From Glebionis coronaria (lineage: Eukaryota; Streptophyta; Magnoliopsida; Asterales; Asteraceae): 64,000 nucleotides of DNA. Location: NCBI GenBank assembly GCA_025667525.1, contig CM046874.1, forward strand, positions 280,982,380-281,046,379, given 5' to 3'. Made by a program: the position numbers and the translations under genes. Under the pieces are notes generated by a model. The model searched no databases, was not told the DNA's origin, and saw nothing but the letters and a program-made list of their open reading frames with translations. Positions 11,701 to 23,527 of the stretch are shown in pieces (the first letter of the stretch is position 1; every line of letters starts with the position of its first letter).

Positions 11701-13011
11701 GATATCGATGAATATTCTGATGTTGCATGCAAATATCTCGATAAAATCAAATAGTGTGAGCGTCTTGAACTTGAGCTTTAAAAACATAAAGAAAATGTTG
11801 ATAAAAAGGCTTTTGAGTTACTTCAACACAAAACGGATTTCCTTCAAAAACATTGTCATTCTCTTGAACTTGCTTTGCAAAAAGACGTTGGTAGTTTTCC
11901 ACATGATAATAAATTGCAAGAAAAACTTTCCCAAATGTTTCGAGAAATGAACGAACAGAATTTGGAAATTAAAGGGTTGAAAGCTCAGTTACAAGACAGG
12001 GACAGAGCGATAGCAGAACTGCAGAAACTCGTTGCAAAGATGGGTGGGAAGATTGTGGAACCTAGTGTTAAGAAACCTGTTGTAAGACAACCCAATGCTC
12101 AAAAAGTGACTAGACCCTCTGTCTTGGGAAAACCATCTGTTTTCTCTAATTCTGCATTTGCAAAACCTGCGTTTGCCCCCAAGACGGATGGGAAGGATAG
12201 GTTACCACAAAACACTCCTAAAACACATATTCGATCACAAAGCATTAAGAACACAAATGTGGTTAAACCAGGGATGTATAGATTGGCCACTAAACCCACA
12301 CAAAACAAAAAAAGTCAATCACCTCAAACTTCTAGAAACACTAATAGACGTGTGTCTTTTACTACAGGAGTAGTCCCCACTGCTAGTGTTAGCCGGCCCC
12401 AGCTTAAGAGCACTCGCATGAATGAAAAGGTCTGGCAAAACAAAAGTCAAGGGAAGATGAAGGAAGTAGAAGACCACCCTAGGATTTTCAATGTTTCTAA
12501 GAATAAAACGTCTGTAATCGCGTGTAATGACGATTTGAATGATTCGACTTTGAATGCTATGAAAGTTAAGTTTGTTTGTGTGAAATGTGGAAAGTGTGTT
12601 AATGCTAATCATGCTATGTGTGTTTCGAATAATGTCAAAGGCGTAGAAACTAGAACTAAGAAGCAAACTAGGATGCATATTAGTGCTAGAAAACCCAAAT
12701 GCAAAGTGAACCATTCTGGTGCAACCCCCCCTAAGAAAAGTATTGCATCAGACTCCACCACTAAGAACCCAAAAAGCAGAATTAGGGAATTATATGAGTC
12801 TGCTAGCAAGCCTTGGAAATGGTGGTTTGCTAATCAATGTCCTCCAGGATATAAATGGATGCCTAAGGTTAGGAAAGAAAATGTGACTACGAGCGTTAGT
12901 GTGCCTCTAAGTGATGAAACTAGGGAAACTAATGAATCGGAAATCACAACTAACATGGAATCCAATTTAGCAAATGCTCCATCGTGTTCTAATTCTTCTG
13001 CAGGTGATTGA
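8713..13011 (+). pseudogene. Copia A gag with coiled-coil extension, interrupted by stops
   Basis: Gag would form the virus-like particle and bind element RNA. The frame starts at Met 8713. A copia-type capsid region covers about residues 20-250 (WQSRLIRYLD, YYSRFYKMMNDM). A CCHC zinc knuckle, CFNCRGFGHLAREC, is at about residue 409. Downstream is a long charged, heptad-like region rich in Lys, Glu and Gln (about 10390-12060), then a basic, Ser/Pro-rich tail. Four in-frame stops interrupt the frame: 10588-10590 TAG, 10624-10626 TAA, 11752-11754 TAG and 11779-11781 TAA. All could be Gln codons changed by C-to-T. The frame ends at 13009-13011, and protease continues one base out of phase, either a programmed shift or an indel. 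Copia B carries a related coiled-coil segment at 62619-64000. Confidence 0.85.
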
Positions 13012-16000
13012 AATAATTCTCTTCATACTGGACTCCGGATGCACGAAGCACATGACGGGGAATCTCAAGCTTCTAATTAACTTCGTGGAGAAGTTCCTGG
13101 GTACGGTCCGATTTGGAAATGATCAATTTGCACCGATCCTAGGATATGGAGACTTGGTTCAGGGGAATATCACTATCAAAAGGGTTTACTACGTCGAAGG
13201 GCTCAATCATAATCTTTTCTCGGTTGGTCAATTCTGTGATGCGGATTTGGAGGTTACTTTTAGAAAGAAGACATGTTTTGTTCGTGATTATGATGGGAAT
13301 GACTTACTTACCGGAACACGGGGTACTGATCTCTACACTATTTCACTACAAGACTCCACATCTTCTACTCCAATCTGTTTCATGGCTAAAGCTTCAACGA
13401 CTCAAGCTTGGTTATGGCATCAACGTTTATCTCATCTTAACTTTGACACCATCAACTTGCTTTCCAAGAAAGATATTGTGTGAGGCCTTCCTAACTTGAA
13501 ATTCATCAAAGATCATCTTTGTTCTTCTTGTGAGCTTTGTAAAGCTAAACGGAGTAGTTTCAAGACAAAGACAACACCAAGCTCTAAAGGACGGTTAGAT
13601 CTTCTTCATATAGATTTGTGTGGTCCCATGCGTGTTCAAAGTATCAATGGGAAGAAATACGTTATGGTAATTGTCGATGACTACTCAAGGTACACATGGA
13701 CTCACTTCTTGAGATCCAAGGATGAAACACCCGATGTTCTCATCAACTTCCTTAAAGTGATACAACGTGGTCTTCAAACTCAAGTTAAAGTGGTTCGTAC
13801 TGACAGAGGTACTGAATTTTTGAACTCAAAACTGAGAAACTATTTTGAAGCTGAAGGAATTGAACATGAAACATCTATTGCTCGAACACCCAAACAAAAC
13901 GACGTTGTTGAAAGACGAAACCGTACTTTAGTTGAGGCTGCTCGAACATTATTATCCGCTTCAAAACTTCCACTATACTTTTGGGCCGAAGCCGTGTCAA
14001 CCGCATGCTACACACAAAACCGCTCCTTAGTTATCCCAAGACACGAAAAGACACCATATCACATAATTAATGATCGCAAACCTTCACTCAAACACCTTCA
14101 TGTTTTTGGATGTACGTGTTACATTATTCGAGATGGTGAAAATCTGGACAAGATGAAAGAGAAAGGTGATGCATGCATTTTAGTGGGATATGCAACTCAG
14201 TCTAAGGGATACAGAGTATACAACAAGAGAACAAAATTGATAGTCGAGACTATTCATATCAGATTCGATGAATTACAAGAAATGGCACTTGAACAAAGTA
14301 GTTTAAGTCCCGATCCACAACGACACACGACTTCCGTTCACAACCGCACGGAACTCAGAACTCAAGACCACAGCAATGAATCGTCAAGTTTAAAGCTGGT
14401 TCCTGAACATGTTCCTAGAGCAGATATGACAGTGGACACGACACTTGAAGAGTTGGAAATGTTATATGGACCAATGTATGATGAATATTTCACGGGGGAG
14501 AAACAAGTTGCATCGAAGTCTTCCGCTGTCACTCATGATAAGAATGATGATACCGTTTATTGTCAACAAAAGGATACAACTTCATCTACTTCAACACGGG
14601 TTGTTGCAGATTTACCTCCTCATAATATCACTTTAACAATCGATCCTACAACATCCACAACTACTGTCATTGCTCCAGAGAACACAAATCAAGCAGACGG
14701 TGCATTATCTAACGATGACGATTTTCACAACCCATTCGGTACACTGGTACACGAAACTGGAGAATCTTCTACTCGCCATGTTAATCCGTCAAATATGCAT
14801 ACGTTCTATCAACGACATCCTTCAACACATCATTGGACCCGAGATCATCCTTTGGTTCACGTAATTGGAAACCCTTCACAGCCTGTTCGTACAAGACGAC
14901 AACTAGAAACCGATGGCGATGTTTGTATGTTCGCACTCGCCGTGAGTACAGCTGAACCGAAAAACATCAAAGAAGCCATGGCTGATCATGCTTGGATTGA
15001 ATCGATGACGGATGAACTTCAACAATTAAAAAGACTTAAAGTCTGGGAACTTGTTGACATACCATACGATGTGACTCCATTAAATCTTCGTTGGATCTGG
15101 AAAAACAAGATGGATGAAGAGAATACGATCATCAAGAACAAAGCTAGGCTAGTGGCTAAGGGGTATGGCCAGATAGAGGGAATTGATTTTGATGAATCAT
15201 TTGCACCAGTTGCTCACATGGAAGCGGACAGGATTTTCCTTGCTTATGCTGCACATAAGGGATTCACTGTCTATCAAATGGACGTAAAGACGGCGTTTCT
15301 TAACGGTCCTTTGAAGGAAGAAGTCTATGTCACGCAGCTGGAAGGATTTGTCAATCCTCATTATCCTGACAAGGTGTATCGTCTCCACAAGGCACTATAT
15401 GGACTCAAGCAAGCTCCAAGGGCGTGGTACGACGAGCTCTCGAATCTGGTATCCAAAGGTTTCTCAAAAGGTTCCATTGATCTAACTTTGTTCACTTATA
15501 AATATGGGGATGACATTTTGCTTGTGCAAATTTATGTTGATGACATTATTTTCGGGTCTACAAACCCAAAACTTTCAAAATGGTTTGAAAAAGTAATGCA
15601 CAGCAAATTTGAAATGTCAGTGATGGGCGAACTATAATTTTTTCTAGGAATTCAAGTTCACCAATCCCCAAGTGGTATCTTTATAAACCAAGCTAAGTAT
15701 TGTCAAGAGATAATCAAAAAGCATGGTATGACTTCATGTGACCCCGTTGGGACACCATTAACCACCACATCGCTCGATGCTGACTTGGAGGGATTACCCA
15801 TAGATCAAACGAGATATCGTTCCATGATCGGGTCCCTCATGTACTTGACAGCAAGCAGACCTGATATTCCACATGATATGTGTTATTGTGCACGTTATCA
15901 AGCACGACCCACTGAAAAGCACCTCAAGGAGGTTAAACGGATCTTTCGGTACCTCAAGAATACCATTCATTTGGGACTCTGGTATCCGAGGGAAACCGGT

Positions 16001-16513
16001 TTCTTTCTAACGGCCTATTCAGATTCTGATCATGCAGGATGTCTTGATACACGAAAAAGTACTTCTGGTGGTGCACAATTTCTAGGTCAAGATAAGCTTG
16101 TGGGATGGTCTTCCAAGAAGCAGGATTGCACTTCACTTTCATCAGCCGAAGCGGAGTATGTGTCTCTATCTGCGTGTTGTGCTCAAGTTCTTTGGATGAG
16201 AACACAACTCACGGATTATGGCTTCCACTTTGATAAAGTACCTATGTACTGTGACTCAAAGTCGGCCATAGCCATCTCCTGCAATCCAGTACAGCATTCC
16301 CGCACGAAGCACATTGATGTCCGATATCACTTCATAAAGGAACAAGTTGAAAGAGGTATCGTTGAATTATACTTTGTTGTAACGGATTACCAATTAGCTG
16401 ACTTGTTTACAAAAGCTCTGTCAAAAGATAGGTTTAAGTACCTCGTTAGGCAAATTGGTATGAGATGTTTAACTCCAGCAGACCTGGAGATTCTGGCAAA
16501 GGTGCCTGCTTGA
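12974..16513 (+). pseudogene. Copia A protease-integrase-RT-RNase H polyprotein
   Basis: This pol frame holds, in order: aspartic protease (DSGCTKHMTG, 13031 on); the integrase zinc region (HQRLSHLN about 13420, CSSCELC about 13520); integrase core with Asp in HIDLCGP, Asp in RTDRGTEF and Glu in [11 protein letters not shown] with motif [13 protein letters not shown] and box IYVDDIIFG (about 15530); and RNase H with YSDSDHAGC, SSAEAEYVS and YCDSKSAIA. It ends at the TGA at 16511-16513. Only two stops break the frame: TGA at 13481-13483 and TAA at 15635-15637. Key catalytic residues are kept, so decay looks recent. It is encoded one base out of phase with gag. Confidence 0.92.
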
Positions 16514-19073
16514 TTTATCCATCAAACATCAACTTGTAAATATCTTTGAAAAAGCAAAATACAAAAATATAAAACACATAAAAGCAAAACACAAAATTAA
16601 AAATCTTTCAAAATCCAAAAATATTCTTCTCGACATGTCTTTCAGTATCGATAATATGGACGTGCCTAGAAATGTCGCTCAATAACGACACGGGTGTGTA
16701 CATAAAGCTCGAATGAAAGTTGTAAATATTTTTCAAAACATGTCATTTCTTCTTTTAATAAAGGAAATTGTCTATTTTGGACAAATATTTCCAAACAACG
16801 GGTAGAGCAATCTATCACGGGTTGAGCTTGTCACAAAACATTCAACGTTTTGAGCTCAACACAATGGCTTGTAATCACTTTCAGATTGCAACCCGGATCG
16901 ATATTCACGGGGGAGTGTACGATTTAGTACCCTTACCCTCAGCAAAAGAAGAGAAATCTTCTTACACTTGAGTGGATTCGTCAAGACATTCAAAGTCTAT
17001 GAACTCAAGTTTATGCTTTAGAAAAACCTTTTGACAAAAAGAATTGATTTTTCAAAAAGCGTTGAACACAATTTTTTCAAGAATTTTTCAATGATATTCA
17101 AAATCTTTCAAAAATTGTGTGTTCAACAACTCCCATCCTCAAAAAGCGAAATGTGGATCATATCTTCACAATGACAATTCAATTAGATCAATTTTTGAGG
17201 GGGGGCATTTTAACTTCATGCAAAAGATTAACACATCTTTCTCCCAGAGATTTCAAGACTATTTTTTCAAAATATATTTTAATCAAATTTGGTATCTCTA
17301 ATATCAAAAGATTTTATATATTAGAGATAGGGGAGAAAATGTGATTAAAATGTGATCTAATATAAGACTCAAGAACTTTAACTCTTACCTACATGTGCGA
17401 AACACTTTCGATTATCGATGCACATGTGAAGGGGGAGCATTTCTAAAACGACAAAACTAGTAAGGTGTTAAATGTTTTTTTAAACACTTTGTTAGAATTT
17501 AAAGTGGTTTTCATGGTTACGATCAAATACCCACAACATCTTTAATTCACGACGTTATTGGTGTCAAAAGGGTGGTTAGGTTTAAGTCCTATGATCCAAC
17601 CAGAACCGGAGGGATCTTGCCAGGGACAATCCAATAGATTATTAGAAGTCCTTAGGAAAGATGGAGTAGAATGTGAACGTAGCTGAATGCCGACTAAGTA
17701 CTAATGCTAGCACTAGAACAATCACAACAAGGTGCTAGTAATGATGTCTTGGTAAGCATTGAAGGGGTTGAAGAATGAAAAAGAAATGTAAGGATAAAGG
17801 GTGTAAAGAAAGAAGCCCTCCATACAACATAGGCAGAAACCGGGTCAACTCATCATGGACCCAGTGATGTATGCACAACCCTTTCCTAGCTACTCAGACT
17901 TCTCTCAAAAAGAAGTTTGTTTTATTGTCACGGAGAACAACATGACTACTATTGACTTTCTCACTTCGAGATGGTTTATATTGAATAGGTGGCACCTGCT
18001 CCAGCCTCCAACCACTAAAAGTGCACAAATAGAGTCTAGAGCCAAGAGATCAATCAAATCTCGTTAGGACACACGGATGAAGATCAATAGAGTCCTACGC
18101 TATATCCTTGCGATATTGCTAGAACACTCAGAGTGATACTACTTAGTATTCACAATGATGAGTGGAAATCCTTCCAGTGTTAACATCAAACAGCACTGCG
18201 GTAGGTCATATGTAAGATTCTTTATGAATTGAACATGTGTAAAACTAAAAAGAAACAGTGGTTTGATTCTTAATTGATTCAAACTCGTTTCAGGTTTCTA
18301 CGCAATATCTTTATGGTCTTGCCAGAACATTCAGAGTGATATTTATTAATATTCACAGTGACGAATGGAAATCCTTCTAGCGTCAACCTCAAACAGCGCT
18401 ACGGTAGGTGACTTGTGAGATTCTTATGAATCAAACTTGTGTCAACTGGAAAGCAACAATGGTAAGATTCGTTAAGAATCAAACTTGTTCCAGGAATTTG
18501 AATTGACGACTTTAATCAAGCGGATATCTATCCAATTGATTCACTCTTTATGTTCGCAGTTTTGCTTTGAGACGGTCGAGTAAAGAGAACGGCTAGTACA
18601 GCCGCGAAACCCTGTCAAGGAGATTCTTAATTGAATCTACCTGATCACAGGTACGATATTTAATATCGTATAACGGTCTTCACCGACCGGAGGTAAAACG
18701 TTACCGATTTAGGACGAATGTCAAAGCCATTCAGTCCGTGTCTATGTTTTGTCTCGAGAAGGTGGCGTCACGGTGTACACAGCAAAGTCAATGATTCAGA
18801 AACCACATACTCATGCCTAAAGACATATTCAACAATTAATAGTGTGAGCATGTGGATGAAGACACAAGATCGTAAGATGGCAAAGACAAGTCAAGGATGA
18901 TTTGAAGATCTCAAGCTTAAAGACAAAGTCGAAAGACAACAACAAAGGCTCAAAGATCACAGCATGAAAGAACAAGACTACGATTACACGTTCAAGGCTC
19001 ATTTATGGGGAGATTAGTAATCTCTACAAATTTCCTAAATGACCAAGGTTTATGACCTCTCATTGGGGGAGAT
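16514..19073 (+). other. Copia A 3' noncoding region with repeated purine tracts
   Basis: No protein gene is seen in these 2.5 kb. Purine runs resembling the functional polypurine tract (TTGGGGGAGAT at 19063-19073) also occur near 16908 (CGGGGGAG), 17200 (GAGGGGGGGC) and 17428 (GAAGGGGGAGC). Several blocks are strongly conserved with copia Y, for example 17553-17812 against 49034-49285 (ATGATCCAACCAGAACCGGA and AGGAAAGATGGAGTAG). Conservation this high in noncoding DNA next to unrelated U3 sequences suggests a retained RNA function. Confidence 0.8.
18096..18675 (+). other. Conserved structured-RNA candidate, copia A 3' region
   Basis: There are two tandem units of about 200 bp (18096-18298 and 18299-18495). 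Each begins with a hairpin (18099-18119, 18302-18322) followed by a 21-nt hairpin (18133-18153, 18336-18356). Downstream, three short hairpins follow at 18591-18670: GGCT/AGCC, AGATTC/GAATCT and TACGATAT/ATATCGTA. Conserved linkers include GAAACCCTGT, and CCTGT can also pair with ACAGG at 18647-18651. Copia Y has the same arrangement at 49662-50230 with several compensatory stem changes. It matches no RNA class I can name. Confidence 0.65.
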
Positions 19074-19473
19074 TGTTAGCCTCAAAATATTGAGTCAAAT
19101 AAGAATGCTCGGTCATATGTTTATTATGTATTGTATTTTAGAACGTTGTAATAGGTAGTATGTTAGTCGTGTTATTACGGGCTTAACTTTAAGCTAAGGT
19201 TCATTAATAAGTAACCAAAGCCCAAAAGGAAAGCCCGGCCCATGATCATATAGCCCATTAAGCTACATGTAAACAAAGGCTATATAAACCCTTCCTAGCA
19301 TGTTAGGAAGGGTGGTTGGTCATTTCATTTTTCTCCTAATCTAATATTCCACAAGTTTCTCCAACCATTTTCTCTCTACTTTCTCTCACTACTTTCTCTC
19401 TCTAAAATTCATCTCATATCTACCTTTCTTTCATAAATTCGTGTGCTAGAATCATCATATATTAGGGACAACA
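19074..19473 (+). repeat. Copia A 3' LTR
   Basis: The 400-bp LTR is colinear with the 5' LTR without indels; 8 substitutions, 7 of them transitions. It follows the purine tract GGGGGAGAT and ends ACAACA at 19473. Confidence 0.95.
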
Positions 19474-19478
19474 CTTTG

Positions 19479-21479
19479 AAAGTGTTGTTCGTACTCAATT
19501 CAATTCGAATTGATCACGGTTAATGGTGGAATCGCTGGTATTGGTCACTAAAAAGGGGGAGATTGATTGTCTAAGTCTAAAAATAACATTAATGTAAAAG
19601 CTATTAAAAATAAAACGGAATGTCTAACCTTGATTGCTCGTCTAGAGTGAATGCTACAAGATAGAACTTGGTAAAGGAAATTAAGAATAAAAGTGAAAAT
19701 GTAAGTGCGTTGACTAAAAATAAAAGCTTTAAAATTTAAACTAAAAATTAAGATTTAAAAATAATTGACGAAAAATTAAAACTTTTAAAAGTAAATTTGA
19801 AACTTAAAACTTTGTAAAAATGAAAAATTTACTGAAATTAATTTGAAAAATAACCAAAGTGAAAATGGTGGGAAAAATTAAAGTTTGAAAATAATTTGGA
19901 AAATAAAGCTGAACATAAATCGGAATGCCTAAAATCTGATCTAATTCGGAATCACTGTCAGCTACGTAATTCGGAATACCAATTCAGTATATAGTTCGGA
20001 ATCAGTCTTTGTGATGTACTTCGGAATACAAATTCTTCTACTCAATTCGGGATATCAAAAATAGTAGCTAATTCGGAATCCATATTCCCTAACTAGTTCG
20101 GAATGTTCGTACCACTTGTAATCCGGAATGTGTATCCCTATCCTAATTCGGAATAGGTCTCCTGACCTAACTCGAAATATGTTGGTTGTAGACCTAATTC
20201 GGAATACTCAAATAGGATCTAATTCGGAATGTACTTCTCAACGTAACTCGAAATATGCAACCCGAACCTAGTTCGGAATATCAGACTTTAAAGTAGTTCG
20301 GAATACGGGCTAGTTCCAACCTAATTCGGAATAAGCAGTGTTTGATGTAATTCGGTAAAAATTAACCTGCATATAATTCGGAATGAAAGGAGATGGACGT
20401 AACTCGGAATAAGGCAAATTGGATTTAATTCGGGAAATGGAGACTCAATGTAGTTCGGAATAAGCTGGTAAATTATTTAGTTCGGAAAGTTGTGTTTCTA
20501 AAACCCGAATTAAGACAAATAAGCAAAACCACAATAAGCACTTACCAAAACTTTTACCAAATCTATTTTTAGGAAAAGCTAATAAGACACAATTTAAAAA
20601 CTTCTAAAAACACTAAATAAGCAAAATTTAAAATCAACTTTTTTATAAAAATATTAAACTATCAAAATCAACTTACTTTAAAAACTAATAAACATAAAAC
20701 TTAAGCAAATAAGCACCTTAATCTAAAAACTCTAAACACACCAACTCAATAAGCACAATTAAATAAGCAAAACAATCACATCATCAACAAAATTAAACCA
20801 ACTACATGATTAATTAAGCAAAAACAATAGATTATTAAGAAAGGTAGAATGAGAATTATGTAATAAACTTGATTAAATTGAAGATTAAGATTAAAGATTG
20901 CAAGATTAATGAAGGTTTGATAAGCTTGAAAGGAAACTAGAGAGAAGAAAATTAAAACACACATAAAAATAAAACTAGGAAAAGTAAATAACTAACACCC
21001 TCCTCATGACACATTAGGAGGGTATATATCTGAGGAGGGGAGGGTCTTGTGTCTTCTCTCTTTCTTCTTGTATTCTCGACTCGATTTAAATTTTTTGTCT
21101 TTCTCGACGTCGTCCTGGGATTTTTCGATATAAATTGAACTCGTCTTATAATTTTCTTCTTCTATTAGACTTGAGTTCTTCGACTTCATTAAACTTCCGT
21201 CTTTAGACTTTTTCTTCGATAAATCTTCAGAATAGGCCTTGGACTTCCGTTCTTTTTGCACTCTTGATCTTTTGACTTCGTCTTTTGTCTTTTTCTTCGA
21301 TAAAAGCCCGTGAAAGCCCGTGTTTTCTCCCTTTTTCATATTTTTATCCTGAAGCACAATAAAAACACAAACCACGCATAATTCCGACTTTTACGACATA
21401 AAATAAACGTTTTGGTCTTGTTATTATTGGAAATAAGTGGTAAAAGGATAAGTGTTTTCACACTTATTAAATCCCCTAC
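19479..21479 (-). repeat. X 3' LTR, main part (right of copia A)
   Basis: Preceded by the duplicated CTTTG (19474-19478), this completes the 28-bp piece at 7285-7312 to an LTR of about 2029 bp. It is colinear with the X 5' LTR at 46566-48586. The minus-strand TATA lies near 21026-21033 (TATATA on either strand). Its outer terminus reads TAATAAGTG in element sense, next to the polypurine tract GTGTAGGGGATT. Confidence 0.9.
19918..20488 (-). repeat. TTCGGAAT word array in X 3' LTR
   Basis: TAATTCGGAAT and close variants recur about every 25-35 bp. The spacer between words differs each time. The 5' LTR has the same array at 47058-47606. The core ATTCGGAAT is nearly self-complementary. Confidence 0.9.
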
Positions 21480-23527
21480 ACTTGACCATTGCAATGCCCT
21501 CATGCAATGCATTAATTTCAAAGCACGGTTTACATTTTTCATCATAAATAACCCACCTTGGCCTTTATTAAATACTAAACATTAAAGAAACTCAAAAGAT
21601 AGAAATATATACAAAACAAGTAAAGCAATCAAAGACTTACATTGGGGTTTTGGTTGTCATGAATATTTATCACCCTCAAGTTTCACGTTCCCCAAACCAA
21701 GCTTATAAACGAGATCATTGTTATTATAAGTTAGCAAACTAACACAAATTCATGTGGCCCAATTATTCACTTAGACTCCCTTATTCCTAGGTGTATCTCT
21801 TATATTTTATTGTTGTCTTAAATGATCACGAGGATGCATTGTTTGACTTATTTCGATAGTTTATTTAGGCTAAAAATAAAGTGGGACGATTTAATCAATA
21901 GTTAGCTAAAGGACAAAATCTTTTAAAACTGCTTCTCGGGACCTCATAAAGTTCATATCTTGGCATAACTCGCTTCACGATTTGAGACCTTTCTCGGACC
22001 GATATTTGGCAGCGACTTCATACTTCGAATCTTGAGAGACGTTCTTGAAATTATGGTCTTCTCTTCATAATAGGAATTTCTTCACTTGAAGTTCTTGAGA
22101 GATTCTTCATACTTGGACCACGACTTCTTCATTTTTCTCCAATCTTTATTTTGGATTTTGATATACAACGATCCGCCTCCTTTTAGGACTTGAATCTATT
22201 TATCCTCATACCTTGTTAGGGTCTTTTCGGATAGACTTCTCCATGATCTTTAGGGGAGTATTTGCTTTTCGTCGTGTGTCTCGATCCTTCATATTGATTT
22301 TTGATAAATGATTCTTCACATCACTTTTGGATCTTTAGCAACAAAATGTAGCCCTCATGCCTTGTTAGGGCCTTTTCGGACTCGTCAATCTTTGCATCCC
22401 GCTTCAATAAGTTATGCCTTGGCTATGAACTCTATTTAATACCGAGCAACTTTTAAACGATCTTGTGCTAGAAGCTAAGTAACTTTTCAAATCGTACAAC
22501 CTTATTTATTGCAAATATATTTATTAACAAGCGATGGGAGAAAAAGCTTATAATCAACTCACATAAATTCATGAAAGAATACCAAACTTATAATTGACTC
22601 TATCATCTCTCGTTCTCCACAATTTAAAATCTCAAGGAATGAGACTCGTGCATGCTTAGCCAATTAAATCAAAGTTTCGGGTTTTCAAGTCATCTATAGG
22701 ATCTTGCAACTTCTTAGACTCTTTCAAGTTTAGAATTCGCTTTTTAAAGTTCCCTTGATAAACGACTTTCTAGGATCAATTATAGGAACTTGCGAAAAGT
22801 TCTTGTTCTTAACCGTAAGAGTTAAGACTTTCGCGTTTTAAAGTTCCCTATATAAAAGCCTAGCAAAACTTGACTTAAACACGTTAAGGATACTAGCTAG
22901 AGTAAACTTGGATAAGTAAACTCGGGTTGAGTCAAAAGATTCACAACGTTGAAAAATTAAAACCACTTTATTCAAAATTTTATTTTAGCAAAGAAAGTAA
23001 ATAACGCTAACAAAGGAAAATACTACTATACAACTAGGCCAAAATAGATTAAACATTTTGAAAAATGTTGAAAAATTAGATTTTCCGGTTAAAATGAGGA
23101 CATATACAAGGAAAAGCCCACTTACTTCGATAGATGTCCCCCTACACTTGATATAAGCATTGTCCTCAATGTTTAAGCATGTGGGAGTAAACTCCCCTAC
23201 ACTTAGGACATTGTGCACGTTGTTTAAATCTGGCTAAGGAAAGGACGACTATAGTGATTTCAGTGTGAACATATGAGATATGAAATATTGAATCACGACA
23301 GTTTAGGATAGAACCGGGAAGATGGGTATACGGGATCACGGGTTGTCAAATGTCATCAAAAGTGCTCTTTAAAGCTTTAATCCCTGCACATCATAAGAAA
23401 CAAGACAACAAAACCTATGTAGCTCCCCCTACACTTATTATGAAAACGGTAAAGGATAGATCAACGGGTTGATCCCGAGAAGCGCTTGTTTTTGTTAACC
23501 GAGTCATGAGCCTGACTCGACCAAGAA
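21480..23527 (-). other. X 3' untranslated region
   Basis: This noncoding stretch is colinear with the W and G1 3' UTRs. Copies of CCCCTACACTT (element sense AAGTGTAGGGG) lie at about 21482, 23138, 23193 and 23424. The first adjoins the LTR and serves as the polypurine tract. No gene is seen; the short ORFs are chance. Confidence 0.8.

Larger units (their letters stand above)
7313..19473 (+). mobile_element. Copia element A, complete with two LTRs (12.2 kb)
   Basis: The element is 12,161 bp, bounded by 400-bp LTRs and by the target duplication CTTTG (7308-7312, 19474-19478), and is inserted in the X 3' LTR. Order: LTR, tRNA-iMet-type primer site, 1-kb leader with a word array, gag with a long coiled-coil extension, protease, integrase, RT, RNase H, a 2.5-kb 3' noncoding region, LTR. 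This order (integrase before RT) is that of Ty1/copia. The size, extended gag and repeated purine tracts before the 3' LTR recall Sireviruses, but the lineage was not tested. The two LTRs differ at 8 of 400 positions (2%), 7 of them transitions, so insertion was fairly recent. In-frame stops make it defective. Confidence 0.95.

Noticed and set aside
18096..18360. Group I intron core (CAGAGTGATA resembles the conserved R element)
   Set aside because: The other core elements could not be found in order, and there is no interrupted gene.
18587..18675. Hammerhead ribozyme as in plant retrozymes
   Set aside because: GAAAC is present, but no CTGANGA core with the required stems was found.
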